NCBI GenBank assembly: GCA_009993955.1
Contig: JAACSL010000002.1
Location: 62,001 to 126,000, forward strand
Source of the DNA: Paraglaciecola sp.
GTDB taxonomy: Bacteria; Pseudomonadota; Gammaproteobacteria; Enterobacterales; Alteromonadaceae
DNA: 64,000 nt
Reading direction: 5' to 3'
Shown: positions 44,359 through 55,232 of the stretch, piece by piece
Layout of the letters: each line of letters opens with the position of its first letter
Position numbering within the stretch: position 1 is the first letter of the stretch
Position numbers and translations under genes: made by a program
The notes under the pieces: model-generated
Database searches by the model: none
What the model was told of the DNA's origin: nothing
The model's input: only the letters and a program-made list of their open reading frames with translations

Positions 44359-45708
44359 ATGCTTAAAAAAGTTCTCATTGCCAACCGCGGAGAGATTGCC
44401 TTACGCATTCTGCGCGCCTGCAAAGAGTTGGGTATCAAAACCGTTGCTGTGCATTCAACAGCTGACGAGTCCCTCAAACACGTATTATTGGCCGACGAAA
44501 CCATCTGTATCGGTAAAGCCTCGGCCACTGAAAGTTATTTAAACATCCCGCGGATCATAGCGGCTGCGGAAGTCACCAATGCCGATGCAATTCATCCAGG
44601 CTATGGGTTTCTTGCCGAGAATGCCAGTTTTGCCGATGCGGTTGAACGCAGTGGTTTTATATTCATCGGTCCTAAAGCTGACACGATCAATCTGATGGGC
44701 GACAAAGTATCAGCCATCAAATCGATGAAGGCAGCAGGCGTGCCGTGTGTGCCTGGGTCTGATGGGCCTGTGGGTGACGATGAAGTTGCCAATAAAGCCA
44801 CAGCCAAGCGCATTGGTTATCCAATTATCGTCAAAGCAGCGGGGGGCGGTGGTGGTCGCGGTATGCGCGTGGTGCGCAATGAAGCAGAACTTACCGCATC
44901 TATCGCCATGACCAAGGGGGAGGCCGGAGCCGCTTTTGGCAATGACATGGTTTACATGGAAAAATTCCTTGAGAACCCTCGTCACGTTGAAATTCAGGTA
45001 CTGGCCGATGGTCAGGGCAACGCCATTCATTTGGGTGAACGTGATTGCTCGATGCAACGTCGCCATCAAAAAGTGGTTGAGGAAGCCCCCGCACCTAGTA
45101 TCTCAAAAGAAATGCGCGCTAAGATTGGGGCACGTTGTTGCCAAGCTTGTATTGAAATTGGCTATCGAGGCGCAGGTACGTTTGAGTTTCTGTTTGAAGA
45201 CGGCGAATTCTATTTCATCGAGATGAATACACGTATACAGGTTGAACATCCGGTCTCTGAAATGATTACCGGTATCGATTTGATCAAGGAACAGTTACGT
45301 ATTGCCGATGGTCAGAAGTTATCCATCACTCAAGATCAAGTGCAAGTTAGAGGTCATGCCATTGAGTGCCGGATTAACGCAGAGGATCCCGATACCTTTA
45401 TTCCCAGCCCAGGAAAAATCAACTTATTCCATTCACCAGGTGGTCTTGGTGTGCGCTGGGATTCACACATTTACACCGATTATTCAGTGCCACCCTTCTA
45501 CGATTCGATGATTGGCAAACTGATCACCTACGGAGAGACACGCGAAGTGGCGATTGCGCGGATGCGCCATGCTTTAGATGAATTGGTCATTGGCGGAATA
45601 AAAACCAACATTCCTTTACAAAAACGCATTATGGCTGATGAAAACTTTGCCAAAGGCGGCGCCAACATCCATTACCTTGAGAAAAAACTAGGTTTGGGTG
45701 GACACTAA
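44359..45708 (+). CDS. accC: Biotin carboxylase subunit of acetyl-CoA carboxylase
   Basis: 449 residues, exactly the usual AccC length. ATP-grasp enzyme with [32 protein letters not shown], glycine-rich lid [33 protein letters not shown], and catalytic [17 protein letters not shown]. It carboxylates biotin on AccB using bicarbonate and ATP. A strong hairpin follows the stop. In related genomes prmA comes next; here a broken chemoreceptor gene lies in between on the other strand. Confidence 0.97.
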   Translation: MLKKVLIANRGEIALRILRACKELGIKTVAVHSTADESLKHVLLADETICIGKASATESYLNIPRIIAAAEVTNADAIHPGYGFLAENASFADAVERSGFIFIGPKADTINLMGDKVSAIKSMKAAGVPCVPGSDGPVGDDEVANKATAKRIGYPIIVKAAGGGGGRGMRVVRNEAELTASIAMTKGEAGAAFGNDMVYMEKFLENPRHVEIQVLADGQGNAIHLGERDCSMQRRHQKVVEEAPAPSISKEMRAKIGARCCQACIEIGYRGAGTFEFLFEDGEFYFIEMNTRIQVEHPVSEMITGIDLIKEQLRIADGQKLSITQDQVQVRGHAIECRINAEDPDTFIPSPGKINLFHSPGGLGVRWDSHIYTDYSVPPFYDSMIGKLITYGETREVAIARMRHALDELVIGGIKTNIPLQKRIMADENFAKGGANIHYLEKKLGLGGH

Positions 45709-45720
45709 GTGATTGGCTTT

Positions 45721-45744
45721 ACTGACCGCCTGCTGGCGGTCAGT
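45721..45744. terminator. Hairpin after accC
   Basis: ACTGACCGCC (45721-45730) pairs perfectly with GGCGGTCAGT (45735-45744) around a 4-base TGCT loop, 12 bases after accC and 22 before the end of the convergent chemoreceptor gene. Very stable, but no T tract follows in either direction. Confidence 0.65.
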
Positions 45745-45766
45745 ACTACTCAATAAATAGAATGAA

Positions 45767-47086
45767 TTAACTTCCCACATCATGAAAAAGTATGCGAGAT
45801 ATTTTAACGAGCTCTTGCGTACCAGCATTTATTTCCGTTATCACACTGCCTGTTTTCTCAATAAGTCCCATTCCTTCTTTTGCCCGCGTGACAATTTCTT
45901 CCATTGACTTAACAGCTTGCATGGCCAAGGTATTGTTTTGTTTGACCACTTCATCAATTTCAGCCGTGGACTTGCTAGTGCGTGCCGCCAACTGCCTAAC
46001 TTCGTCAGCTACAACAGCAAAACCCCGTCCTTGTTCACCGGCCCGCGCCGCCTCAATGGCTGCATTCAGCGCCAGTAAATTAGTTTGATCGGCAATGGCT
46101 GTTATAGTGTTAACGATATTGCTAATTTGATCGGATTGCTTGCTGAGTGAGTCTATCCTCGTCGCTGCAGCCGTTAAGCTGTCCGTTACCTGTGCCATGG
46201 CTTGTATACTGCTTTTAACCATTTCCATACCTTGATGGGAGGTTTTTTCAGTTTGTTTGGAAGATTCATACACTAACTCACTACTGCGTTTTGTGGTGCT
46301 GTAATTTTCCGTACTGTCAGACGCAAACTTTTTCACTTTGATCAGGTTGCCATCAAGATCATAAATAGGATTATAGGTGGCCTCCAACCACACAGGTTCG
46401 CCTTGTTTATTGACACGTTCCACCAGACCACTGAAAAACTTTCCTTTGCGTAAACTGACCCAAAACTCTTTGTAATCATTGGAACTGACATAGTCTCGTT
46501 TGCAAAAGGCAGAATGGCTCATGCCAACTAATTCAGCTCCACCATAACCCATGGTGCGTTGAAAGTTTTCGTTTGACGACAACACTTTGCCACTCATATC
46601 AAATTCAACGATGGCCATTGAATTCGACACGGCTTGTGCTTCACTTTTTAGCAAATGCATCTCAACAATCGATTGCGTGACATCAGAGGCAATTTTAATT
46701 ACCTTACTCACCTTGCCTGCTGCGTCAAATACTGGCATGTAGCTGGCTGCTAGCCAAATATCACGACCTTTACGGTCCACGCGCTGGAACTGGCCACTGA
46801 GATCCTGGCCATTGGCCAAATTTCGCCACATTGTTTTGTATTCATTGCTGTCAGCGTATGTTTTTTTTCAAAACATGCTGTGATGTTTACCCACAACTTG
46901 ATTGGCTTCATAATCCATGGCTTGTAAAAATTTCGGGCTAGCAAACAGAATATCGCCGCTCGGTGAAAACTCGATAACTGCCATACTATTGTAAAGGGCC
47001 TTTAAGACCGCTTGACTGAGTTGATTCTTGGCTTCACAGCTGGCAAGTTGTTCAGTCAGTTGCTTATTGTTATTAAAAAAACCCAT
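45767..47086 (-). pseudogene. PAS-PAS chemoreceptor gene interrupted by an in-frame TGA
   Basis: A 72-codon reading (start 47086, GGAGA upstream) ends at TGA 46868-46870; the same frame then continues without break to 45767. Joined, it encodes a soluble receptor of about 439 residues: PAS domains ([50 protein letters not shown], and [22 protein letters not shown]) and a signalling tip [20 protein letters not shown]. The stop replaces a residue in GKHHSMF-stop-KKTYAD, where relatives usually have Cys (HHxMFC), so one base change (TGT or TGC to TGA) explains it. The 3' part could still be made from ATG 46831. No membrane segment. Confidence 0.8.
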
Positions 47087-47258
47087 GAAATAATCTCCGA
47101 GACTACTGCTGCGTATTAGCTTAGTATGGTGATGTGTATAAGCAAAAAAAATTCACTTTTTTCTACTTTAATTCAACAAGATAGCTGAAATTTGTCATTA
47201 TTCTCTGTGTTGACAGCATGTAATGAACAAAGACTACTACTTTATTTAGCGAAATTAT

Positions 47259-48137
47259 ATGCCCTGGATTCAATTAAAAATTAATAGCCCAGCCAAATTT
47301 GCTGAACAACTTGGCGATATGTTAAGTGCCAATGGTGCGCAAGCAGTCAGTTTTTTTGATGCCAAAGATACGCCTATGTACGAACCTAAGCCGGGTGAAG
47401 TGATGTTGTGGCCAGACACCCAAGTAGTGGGTTTGTACGACGCTAACCACGATATGCCAGCTGTTATTAAACGCTTGGAAAAATCTAAATTATTGGGTAA
47501 AGGCTTCAGCCATAAAATTGATCAACTCGAAGATAAGGACTGGGAACGTGAATGGATGGTAAATTTCCACCCCATGCAATTTGGCCAGCGCTTATGGATC
47601 TGCCCAAGTTGGCGCGATGTGCCGGATCCTCATGCCGTTAATGTCATGCTCGACCCCGGTTTAGCCTTCGGTACAGGCACCCATCCTACCACCGCGTTAT
47701 GTTTAACCTGGTTAGACGGCTTAGCACTGGACGGTGCCACTGTGGTCGATTTTGGTTGTGGTTCCGGTATCTTGGGCATAGCGGCATTAAAATTAGGTGC
47801 ACAACGAGTAGTGGGTATTGATATCGATCCCCAAGCAATTCAAGCCAGTCAAGACAATGCCAACCGTAACGGTGTAGGTGAAAAAATAGAACTCTATTTA
47901 CCGGCTGAGCAACCTACATTACACGCCGATGTGGTACTCGCTAACATTCTGGCCGGTCCCATTCGAGAATTACGTCATGTTATCAGTGGCTACTGCAAAC
48001 CCGGCGGGCGTTTAGTGTTGTCTGGGATTCTGGACACTCAGGCCCAAGAAATTAACGACCTATACAGTCAAGAATTCGACATGGATGCCATTGCCATTCA
48101 GGGTGACTGGGCGAGGGTGAGTGGGGTAAAACGCTAG
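47259..48137 (+). CDS. prmA: Ribosomal protein L11 methyltransferase
   Basis: 292 residues. N-terminal L11-binding domain ([46 protein letters not shown]) and C-terminal SAM-binding domain with [49 protein letters not shown] and LANILAGPI. It trimethylates L11 lysines and N-terminus. In most relatives dusB and fis follow directly; here a noncoding hairpin block and tRNA-Thr follow instead. Confidence 0.96.
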   Translation: MPWIQLKINSPAKFAEQLGDMLSANGAQAVSFFDAKDTPMYEPKPGEVMLWPDTQVVGLYDANHDMPAVIKRLEKSKLLGKGFSHKIDQLEDKDWEREWMVNFHPMQFGQRLWICPSWRDVPDPHAVNVMLDPGLAFGTGTHPTTALCLTWLDGLALDGATVVDFGCGSGILGIAALKLGAQRVVGIDIDPQAIQASQDNANRNGVGEKIELYLPAEQPTLHADVVLANILAGPIRELRHVISGYCKPGGRLVLSGILDTQAQEINDLYSQEFDMDAIAIQGDWARVSGVKR

Positions 48138-48145
48138 TTTTACCC
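48124..48145 (+). terminator. Hairpin spanning the prmA stop codon
   Basis: GGGTAAAA (48124-48131) pairs perfectly with TTTTACCC (48138-48145); the six-base loop contains the prmA TAG stop. No long T run follows, so it may terminate weakly or protect the 3' end. Confidence 0.5.
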
Positions 48146-48610
48146 TTGCGCTGACGCTTCATTATGGCCTTCGGCCACTAAGATCTTTATGTGCTGCGCA
48201 CGGCAATCAATGCGCTTCGCTTACTTTTAACATCATTCGCTGCGCTCAAGCCATCCATGGCGGTTGAAACACGGCAGGGACTGCCAGTTGCGCAGCAATG
48301 TTCTTTTTATTTTCCTCTCGACTCAAGGTTCCCTGAGCATTGCGGGCTCATTCAGGGCAAATTGCAGGGATGCAATTTGAGCAATCCTCACGTCGGGAAC
48401 GTGTGATTGCGACCTGAATTAGCCAAGACGCACAGGGTTTAGAACCTTGCCGGAGAGCGGCTTCTTTTGCCTACTTTTCTTAGCTGTTGAAGAAAAGTAG
48501 GGGCGAGCCTAGGGACTAGGCTTGAAAAACCCGCAATGGATTGCGGTGGCGAAGCGATAAGTTTGGTGCGCGCAGCGCATAATCTTGGTTTTAAAAAGAA
48601 AAAGCGAGAA
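48146..48610. repeat. Hairpin-rich noncoding block beside tRNA-Thr
   Basis: About 460 bases with no convincing gene but a chain of inverted repeats: TGGCC/GGCCA (48165-48177), CAAATTGC/GCAATTTG (48358-48365 with 48372-48379), CCTACTTTTCTT/AAGAAAAGTAGG (48470-48481 with 48490-48501), AGCCTAG/CTAGGCT (48506-48512 with 48516-48522) and CCGCAA/TTGCGG (48531-48536 with 48541-48546), besides smaller ones near 48335-48357. The CTACTTTTCTT hairpin type is one I recall as dispersed in many proteobacterial genomes near tRNA and rRNA genes. It could be a dispersed repeat, a MITE-like remnant or a structured RNA; no function can be assigned. Confidence 0.7.
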
Positions 48611-48686
<76 letters not shown>

Positions 48687-48789
48687 ACACTAAAGGAACT
48701 GATTCTGCTTGCTTTACTGCAAAATCGGCGATGATTTTATGGATTCAATCGCCGTTGTCAAACACATTCACAAACAGACCGAAATTTTC

Positions 48790-49929
48790 CTATAAAGTCG
48801 ACAATCGATGGGCTTCATCCTTCAGCATCGGAAAGTGTTCTTCTGGCACATAATGGGCGAATGCTTGGATTTTTTGACCTAACTCGGCGTAATTGTCGGC
48901 GCTAATATTAACGTGGCCCATTTTGCGTTTGGCGCGTACAGTTTTACCGTATAAATGCAGATGGCAGCCCGCAATGCTCAACATGTCCATGGTAAAATCA
49001 TCGCAGCCTATGATGTTTAACATAGCGGTAGGTTTAAACACAGTGGTGGCGCCCAAGGGTAATCCGCTGATCGCCCGTAGATGATTTTCAAACTGGCAGG
49101 TATCGGCCCCCTGCATACTCCAATGCCCAGAGTTGTGTACACGTGGGGCGATTTCATTGACCAACAGTTGTTCGCCCATTTGAAAAAACTCAACGGCCAG
49201 CACGCCCACGTAGTCTAACTCTTCAACCAGAGCACGAAATATATGCTGAGCTTGTTGGTTTAATGCTTCCGTTACCTGTGTAGCTGGGGCAATGGTTACA
49301 TGCAATTGCCCCTGATGGTGCAGGTTTTCAACTAAGGGATAAAATACGATGTGGCCGTCTTTTCCACGTGCCCCAAGCAGTGACAATTCACGTTCAAACT
49401 TTAACATTTTTTCGATGACTAAGGGCACTTTTTTGAGATCAAGCTCACTCAACTGCTGTTTTAACGCCGGCAGTTGTTGAAGCCCGTTGAGGCGCCATTG
49501 TCCGTAACCGTCATAACCGTCGCGACTGGCCTTGATGATTAACTGTTCACCCAATTGTGCCACCGCGTTATCTAATAAAGCCAGATCATCGATGATGTAA
49601 TTGGGGCAGTTGTCGATAGCCAATTTGGCTAACAAAGCCTTTTCTTTGACGCGGTCCGCGCCAGCTTCAATGGCCGCTTTTGCAGGATAAAACTTGCCAC
49701 TGGCGTTGACCTGTTCAAGTAAATCTTGCGGGATGTGCTCAAACTCTGCAGATATGACGTCTGCCTGCTCAATAGCTTCGTTCACCGAGCACGTAAACAC
49801 CGTTTTAGATAACGGATCAACCACACTGCGCGCATTGACATCGATGGCCATAACGGTCAAGCCAAGTGGATAGGCAGCGAGTGACATCATACGTGCCAAT
49901 TGTCCTGAGCCGAGAATAAGTATGATCAT
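48790..49929 (-). CDS. purK: N5-carboxyaminoimidazole ribonucleotide synthase
   Basis: 379 residues, ATP-grasp family. Seen: ILGSGQLARMMSLAAYPLGL at the start, the ATP lid region IIKASRDGYDGYGQWRL, FERELSLLGARGKDG, and active-site EFFQMGEQLLVNEIAPRVHNSGHWSMQGA. It uses ATP and bicarbonate to carboxylate AIR in purine synthesis, feeding PurE. The start lies 17 bases after the purE stop, so the two form the classic purEK operon. Confidence 0.96.
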   Translation of the reverse strand: MIILILGSGQLARMMSLAAYPLGLTVMAIDVNARSVVDPLSKTVFTCSVNEAIEQADVISAEFEHIPQDLLEQVNASGKFYPAKAAIEAGADRVKEKALLAKLAIDNCPNYIIDDLALLDNAVAQLGEQLIIKASRDGYDGYGQWRLNGLQQLPALKQQLSELDLKKVPLVIEKMLKFERELSLLGARGKDGHIVFYPLVENLHHQGQLHVTIAPATQVTEALNQQAQHIFRALVEELDYVGVLAVEFFQMGEQLLVNEIAPRVHNSGHWSMQGADTCQFENHLRAISGLPLGATTVFKPTAMLNIIGCDDFTMDMLSIAGCHLHLYGKTVRAKRKMGHVNISADNYAELGQKIQAFAHYVPEEHFPMLKDEAHRLSTL

Positions 49930-49946
49930 ACTGACTACACCAACGA

Positions 49947-50438
49947 TTATTGTGGCAAGGAAAGTTCAGTGACGGCTAATACCGCGGCTGTCTGTTCAGC
50001 TCTGAAATCTAGAATAGCTTGTTGCACGTCGCTATCTTGTAAAGCAATCACCTGAGCAGCCAACAAACCAGCATTGGCTGCACCGGCTTCACCAATGGCC
50101 AACGTTCCTACCGCAACACCTTTTGGCATTTGCACAATGGAAAGCAGGGAATCTATGCCATTGAGCTGACTAGACCTTACTGGCACCCCAAATACGGGCA
50201 AATGTGTGTGTGCAGCAATCATACCGGGTAAGTGAGCCGCGCCGCCCGCTCCACCAATAATCACTTGAAAACCTTCAGCGGCAGCGCTTTGGGCAAAATC
50301 AGTTAACAGTTGTGGTGTGCGATGCGCCGACACCACTTTTGCCACATAGCTGACACCCAACTTGTCTAACATCAACGCCGCCTTTTGCATGGTTGGCCAA
50401 TCAGACGTTGAACCTATTACTATTGCCACTTTTGGCAT
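49947..50438 (-). CDS. purE: N5-CAIR mutase
   Basis: 163 residues, class I PurE. Hallmarks: [32 protein letters not shown] with the catalytic His, [26 protein letters not shown] and [26 protein letters not shown]. It converts N5-CAIR to CAIR and works with PurK encoded directly downstream. Confidence 0.97.
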   Translation of the reverse strand: MPKVAIVIGSTSDWPTMQKAALMLDKLGVSYVAKVVSAHRTPQLLTDFAQSAAAEGFQVIIGGAGGAAHLPGMIAAHTHLPVFGVPVRSSQLNGIDSLLSIVQMPKGVAVGTLAIGEAGAANAGLLAAQVIALQDSDVQQAILDFRAEQTAAVLAVTELSLPQ

Positions 50439-50525
50439 AATCTTCTCGCTTTATTAGCAGTAAAGCCGGCAAAGGATTAACCCTGAACGGCCCCACTATA
50501 ATTTGGGATGCGGATTGTAACTTAA

Positions 50526-51809
50526 TTAACCTTGTTGCATAAAGTCTAAAGTCAGATTTACCAAGACTTTCACCCCCGTCAGCATCCCAGCGTCTTCCAC
50601 TTTGAACTCGGGTGTGTGGTGAGCAGGGGCTTGTTCTTTTGGCAGATCGAGGAGTTTGCCGCCAACAAACAAATACAAGCCTGGCACTTGTTCTTGATAG
50701 AACGAGAAGTCTTCAGCGCCGGTTACCGCCGTCACCAGTTGCACTGCCCCTTCCCCTGCAGTGCGCACCAAAGTCGGTAACATTTTGCTGGTCAAGGCTG
50801 GGTCATTAAAGGTGATGGGGTACTGATAGTCCAAGGGTAAGGTTAACTGCGCTGAGGCCCGCATGCTATCCGCAATGCCTTTTACTTTGCGCTGCATAGC
50901 CTCATACATTAGCTCGCGGGCTTGGGGGTTTAAGGTGCGGATGGTGCCCACCAATTCCACTTGCTCGGCAATAATGTTGGAACGCACGCCACCATGCACC
51001 GAACCAATAGTGACCACCGCTGCATCGTCGAGTAGTTTAATTTCACGACTGACAATGGTCTGCAAGGCCATGATCATCTGTGCGGCCGTCACCACAGGAT
51101 CAACACTTAACCAAGGGTAAGCGCCGTGTGCTTGTTTGCCACTGATCACAATTTTAAATGGGTCGACGGCAGCCATAATGCCACCTGCACGGTATTCAAC
51201 TACGCCAACATCGGTGTCAGCACTAATGTGCAAACCGAAGATCACATCAACATCAGGATTACGCAACACCCCTTCTTTTACCATGACTTCAGCGCCACCT
51301 TGCTCACCAGCGGGCGCGCCTTCTTCTGCTGGTTGAAAAATAAACTTCACTTTGCCTTTTAGCTGAGGTTTGAGGTCCACCAGCAGTTTTGCCGCCCCCA
51401 TCAGCATGGCGATATGTGTGTCATGGCCACAGGCATGCATAACAGGCACTTGATTACCGTTAAATTCGCCTATTTCTGAGGATTTATACGCCAGATCATT
51501 TTGTTCCAACACTGGTAAACCATCAATATCAGCACGCAGCGCCACCACCGGTCCCGGTTGACCACTATCAAGAATGGCCACTACGCCGGTTTTGGCTATG
51601 CCCGTTTGCACGTCTAAACCTAAGCTCTGCAAATAATCGGCAATATAACGGGCGGTTTTAGTTTCTCGATTTGATAACTCAGGGTACTGATGAAAATGGT
51701 GGCGCTAGGCAATGACTTGCGGCTCGATAGCTTTGGACATGTCAGCCACATTTGGTTGTGCGGCTTGACTGAAAAGGGGTAAAAGTAGCAAAGCGGCTAA
51801 TCGTTTCAT
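50526..51809 (-). pseudogene. M20-family amidohydrolase gene interrupted by an in-frame TAG
   Basis: Joined, the frame gives 427 residues of a secreted M20D amidohydrolase (hippurate/IAA-amino-acid hydrolase type). The first 34 codons from ATG 51809 encode a signal peptide (MKRLAALLLLPLFSQAAQ) and end at TAG 51705-51707; the same frame then reads RHHFHQYPELSNRET and on to the metal sites HACGHDTHIAMLMGAA, FQPAEEGAPAGEQGG, GLHISADTDVG and HHTPEFKVED. Relatives commonly have Trp just before RHxFHxxPEL, so TGG to TAG is the simplest change. A TTG downstream could give an untargeted shortened protein lacking the start of the domain. Either a real loss, suppression or a base error. Confidence 0.82.
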
Positions 51810-51889
51810 CATTGTTGATCTATAAAATCATGGTGTGAAACCACTATGTGCAAGGTCAATAAGCTTGTCAACAATAGCAATGCAGATAC

Positions 51890-51925
51890 AAAAAAATCCG
51901 CTGGCAGTTACCTGACAGCGGATTG
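51890..51925 (-). terminator. Rho-independent terminator after rho
   Basis: On the minus strand AATCCGCTG pairs with CAGCGGATT and is followed by seven T (plus-strand A-run at 51890-51896). It lies about 30 bases beyond the rho stop codon and upstream of the M20 gene. Confidence 0.88.
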
Positions 51926-51953
51926 ATCATTGAGGTGTGTAACTTGCTGTGTA

Positions 51954-53219
51954 TTAGCTTTTTTGTCTGCGCATCGCCGTAAAGAATTCGTCATTGGTTT
52001 TGGTCATCGCCAACTTACCAATCAAAAATTCCATGGCATCGATTTCTGACATTTCATGCACAATCTTGCGCAAAATCCACATTTTTTGTAGTTCATCTTG
52101 TGTGGTCAACAACTCTTCACGACGTGTACCAGAGCGGTTGTAATCAATGGCAGGGAAAACACGTTTCTCGGCAATTTTACGGTTCAAGTGTAATTCCATA
52201 TTACCTGTACCTTTGAATTCCTCGTAAATGACTTCATCCATTTTTGAGCCGGTATCGACTAACGCCGTCGCAATAATGGTTAAACTGCCACCTTCTTCAA
52301 TATTTCGAGCAGCGCCGAAGAAGCGTTTGGGTTTATGTAAGGCGTTGGCATCCACACCACCGGTCAACACTTTGCCCGATGAGGGAATGACCGTGTTGTA
52401 GGCGCGGGCTAGACGGGTAATCGAGTCCAGTAAGATGACGACGTCTTTTTTGTGTTCAACCAAACGTTTGGCTTTTTCGATTACCATTTCAGCTACCTGA
52501 ACATGGCGACTCGCGGGTTCATCAAACGTAGAAGCAATCACCTCGCCGCGCACCAGGCGCTGCATTTCGGTTACTTCTTCTGGACGTTCGTCGATCAACA
52601 ATACCATCAATACACATTCTGGATGATTGGCAGCAATTGACTGAGCAATGTTCTGCAATAATAAGGTTTTACCCGCTTTAGGCGGCGCGACAATCAAACC
52701 ACGCTGGCCACGTCCAATAGGGGCGGCCAAATCGAGAACACGTGCGGTAATGTCTTCACTGCTGCCATTGCCACGTTCCATGGTTAAACGTTGGTTTGCG
52801 TGTAAAGGAGTAAGGTTTTCAAATAAGATTTTATTGCGGGAGCTTTCAGGGCGGTCAAAGTTTACTTCGCTGATTTTCAGTAATGCAAAATATCGTTCAC
52901 TGTCTTTCGGCGGTCGAATTTTGCCTGAAATCGTGTCACCCGTGCGCAAATTGAAGCGTCTTATCTGACTGGGTGAAACGTAGATGTCATCGGGTCCAGC
53001 TAAATATGAAGAGTCATTGGAACGCAAGAAACCAAAACCGTCTTGCAAAATTTCTAACACGCCGTCACCAAAGATATCTTCACCGCTTTTGGCGTGGGCT
53101 TTTAATATGGAAAATATAATATCTTGCTTGCGTGCACGTGCCATGTTCTCGAGATTCATCTCGTCGGCTAATGCTACAAGTTCACTGATCGGTTTATTCT
53201 TGAGTTCCGTTAGGTTCAT
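51954..53219 (-). CDS. rho: Transcription termination factor Rho
   Basis: 421 residues. N-terminal Rho domain ([52 protein letters not shown]), cold-shock-like RNA-binding domain ([35 protein letters not shown]) and RecA-type ATPase with Walker [12 protein letters not shown] and [12 protein letters not shown], and the Q/R-loop region [13 protein letters not shown]. No inserts. A long leader (about 155 bases from a TTGACA promoter) fits the known autoregulation of rho by attenuation. Confidence 0.97.
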   Translation of the reverse strand: MNLTELKNKPISELVALADEMNLENMARARKQDIIFSILKAHAKSGEDIFGDGVLEILQDGFGFLRSNDSSYLAGPDDIYVSPSQIRRFNLRTGDTISGKIRPPKDSERYFALLKISEVNFDRPESSRNKILFENLTPLHANQRLTMERGNGSSEDITARVLDLAAPIGRGQRGLIVAPPKAGKTLLLQNIAQSIAANHPECVLMVLLIDERPEEVTEMQRLVRGEVIASTFDEPASRHVQVAEMVIEKAKRLVEHKKDVVILLDSITRLARAYNTVIPSSGKVLTGGVDANALHKPKRFFGAARNIEEGGSLTIIATALVDTGSKMDEVIYEEFKGTGNMELHLNRKIAEKRVFPAIDYNRSGTRREELLTTQDELQKMWILRKIVHEMSEIDAMEFLIGKLAMTKTNDEFFTAMRRQKS

Positions 53220-53374
53220 ATTGGTGGGTCTTTATGCTGGAAGATTGCCAAACGGCAATGTTGGTTGAATAATTCAAGGGTTTTTACTAATTCACATGTT
53301 TGATTTGAGCAAAATAGGCTGTTCAGGGAAGAACGCTTAAAACTTAACACCAAACAACTATAGCGTCTAGTGAA

Positions 53375-53403
53375 AATATGCGCTTTGTCAGCCGCGCTGT
53401 CAA
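53375..53403 (-). promoter_or_regulatory. Promoter candidate for rho
   Basis: On the minus strand a perfect TTGACA (53398-53403) is followed after 17 bases by CATATT (53375-53380, four of six to consensus). It would start a leader of roughly 150 bases before the rho ATG. Confidence 0.5.
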
Positions 53404-53490
53404 TTAAACCTTGTAAATGACTTGACGCTTCTGCTTTGAAGACAAAAAGTTGGGGAAATGTGAGGTAACCGCGTGGTGCAATTTAGTCGT

Positions 53491-53514
53491 AAAAAAGCCC
53501 AGTGGTACTGGGCT
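53491..53514 (-). terminator. Rho-independent terminator after trxA
   Basis: On the minus strand AGCCCAGT pairs with ACTGGGCT (loop two bases plus) followed by TTTTT, about 28 bases after the trxA stop. The plus-strand A-run begins at 53491. Confidence 0.87.
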
Positions 53515-53541
53515 GCGTAACTAACAAGTTGAATGCTTGGA

Positions 53542-53868
53542 CTAGATATTGTCGTTCAAGAATTCAACAAGTTGTGACTTTGACAAGGCGCCAACTTTGG
53601 TTGCTGCCACGTTTCCACCTTTAAACAGCAATAAGGTGGGGATACCTCTGATGCCATACTTAGGGGGGGTGTCGTTATTTTCATCGACATTCAGCTTGCC
53701 AACTGTTACTTTGCCGTCGAATTCGTCAGCAACTTCATGCAATATTGGCGCAATCATTTTACACGGACCACACCATTCCGCCCAGAAGTCAACCAACACA
53801 GGACCAGCAGCATTGATAACATCGGCCTCGAAACTATCGTCAGATAACTGGATAATTTTGTCGCTCAT
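53542..53868 (-). CDS. trxA: Thioredoxin 1
   Basis: 108 residues, standard cytoplasmic thioredoxin. Active site [12 protein letters not shown] with the redox CGPC, the cis-proline loop [15 protein letters not shown], and the buried Asp in [10 protein letters not shown]. It reduces protein disulfides and supplies electrons to DsbD. Its position divergent from rhlB and upstream of rho is the conserved order in gammaproteobacteria. Confidence 0.97.
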   Translation of the reverse strand: MSDKIIQLSDDSFEADVINAAGPVLVDFWAEWCGPCKMIAPILHEVADEFDGKVTVGKLNVDENNDTPPKYGIRGIPTLLLFKGGNVAATKVGALSKSQLVEFLNDNI

Positions 53869-53921
53869 TCTTTTCTCCGTAATTTTTACTCTCGCTGATA
53901 GTATACAGCGCGGTCATGATT

Positions 53922-53949
53922 GTTATATAGAAACTGGTTTTTAATGCAA
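53922..53949 (-). promoter_or_regulatory. Promoter candidate for trxA
   Basis: On the minus strand TTGCAT (53944-53949) and TATAAC (53922-53927) are spaced by 16 bases, about 55 bases upstream of trxA. A second TATACT lies closer to the gene (near 53900) without a clear -35. Confidence 0.4.
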
Positions 53950-53969
53950 GCACAGATAAGCTATAAGCT

Positions 53970-55232
53970 ATGCAAACAACACATTTAACAGAAACACATT
54001 TCTCCGACTTGCCCATAAATCCGCAAGTCATTAAAGCCCTGAGTGCAGCTAACTTTAATCACTGCACGCCCATTCAGGCCTTAAGTTTACCGCCGCTGCT
54101 ACAAGGACTCGATATTGCCGGTCAAGCCCAAACGGGAACCGGTAAAACTATCGCTTTCTTAGTGGCAACGTTCCACTATTTACTGAGCCATCCACAGGAA
54201 GCCAAAAAACAGCCGCGGGCCATTATTATGGCACCAACCCGTGAGTTAGCGGTACAAATCTTTAATGACGCAGAATTGCTCAGTCAACATACTGGTTTGT
54301 CCCTAGGCCTGATTTATGGGGGCGAGGGTTACCAAAGTCAACGGGATAAATTGCAAGAGGGTGTCGATATTATAATCGGCACCACCGGGCGTATTATCGA
54401 TTATTACAAACAAAACGTGTTTTCTTTGGAGCATATCCAAGTTGCGGTGCTGGATGAAGCAGATCGCATGTTTGACTTAGGGTTTATCAAAGACATTCGT
54501 TATTTGTTTAGACGCATGCCCAAGCCAACTGAACGTCTGAGCATGTTATTCTCAGCGACCTTGTCTTATCGGGTGCAAGAATTAGCCTATGAACACATGA
54601 ATAATCCAACCCATGTGCAAATCGATCCTGAGCGCAAAACGGCGGAGCGTGTACAAGAAGAACTCTTTTACCCTTCCAACGACGATAAAATATATTTATT
54701 ACTCAGTTTGATGGAAGAAGAGTGGCCAGATAAAGCCATTGTCTTTGCCAATACCAAACACAGTTGTGAGAAGGTAGCCGATTGGTTGCAAGCTGATGGT
54801 CATCGGGTGGGGTTATTGAGTGGCGATGTGCCGCAAAATAAGCGCCTAAAAATACTCGAAAATTTCACTTCTGGTGTGTTAGACATACTCGTGGCCACCG
54901 ATGTAGCCGCCAGAGGTTTGCACATCCCCATGGTCAGTCATGTGTTTAACTACGATTTACCTGATGATGCTGAAGACTATGTGCATCGCATCGGTCGCAC
55001 AGGTAGAGCAGGCCAAAGCGGTAAATCCATCAGCTTTGCTTGTGAAAAATATGCCTTAAATCTGCCTGCGATAGAAACCTATGTCAGCCATTCTATTGCC
55101 GTCACCGATTACGACCCTGAAGCCTTGATCCGCGATGTCACTGCCCCTGCCGCGCGTTTTAAAAAACGCATGCAAAGCGGCAGAAATCATCCACGTCGTC
55201 CATCTGGCCAACGTCCACCACGAAATAAATGA
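53970..55232 (+). CDS. rhlB: ATP-dependent RNA helicase RhlB
   Basis: 420 residues, DEAD-box helicase of the RNA degradosome. Motifs: Q motif [13 protein letters not shown], Walker [22 protein letters not shown] in [16 protein letters not shown], and [13 protein letters not shown] with [13 protein letters not shown]. The basic tail ([19 protein letters not shown]) is typical. It unwinds RNA for RNase E/PNPase. Its TGA overlaps the next ATG. Confidence 0.95.
   Translation: MQTTHLTETHFSDLPINPQVIKALSAANFNHCTPIQALSLPPLLQGLDIAGQAQTGTGKTIAFLVATFHYLLSHPQEAKKQPRAIIMAPTRELAVQIFNDAELLSQHTGLSLGLIYGGEGYQSQRDKLQEGVDIIIGTTGRIIDYYKQNVFSLEHIQVAVLDEADRMFDLGFIKDIRYLFRRMPKPTERLSMLFSATLSYRVQELAYEHMNNPTHVQIDPERKTAERVQEELFYPSNDDKIYLLLSLMEEEWPDKAIVFANTKHSCEKVADWLQADGHRVGLLSGDVPQNKRLKILENFTSGVLDILVATDVAARGLHIPMVSHVFNYDLPDDAEDYVHRIGRTGRAGQSGKSISFACEKYALNLPAIETYVSHSIAVTDYDPEALIRDVTAPAARFKKRMQSGRNHPRRPSGQRPPRNK

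Larger units (their letters stand above)
53220..53541. other. Intergenic region between trxA and rho: rho leader and trxA terminator
   Basis: About 320 bases holding the trxA terminator at 53491-53514 and the rho promoter and leader. I looked for a short leader peptide like E. coli rhoL and found none that I could support. Confidence 0.6.

Noticed and set aside
46868..46870. TGA as a selenocysteine codon in the chemoreceptor
   Set aside because: The Cys position made this tempting, but chemoreceptors are not known selenoproteins and I saw no obvious SECIS hairpin just downstream; kept only as something to test.
46750..46944. Frameshift explanation for the broken chemoreceptor
   Set aside because: A second reading in another frame crosses the homopolymer, but the protein resumes in the original frame directly after the TGA, so a substitution and not an indel explains the break.
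48191..48406. Open reading of 71 codons in the hairpin block
   Set aside because: No ribosome-binding site, no recognisable protein features, and it runs straight through several perfect inverted repeats; most likely chance.
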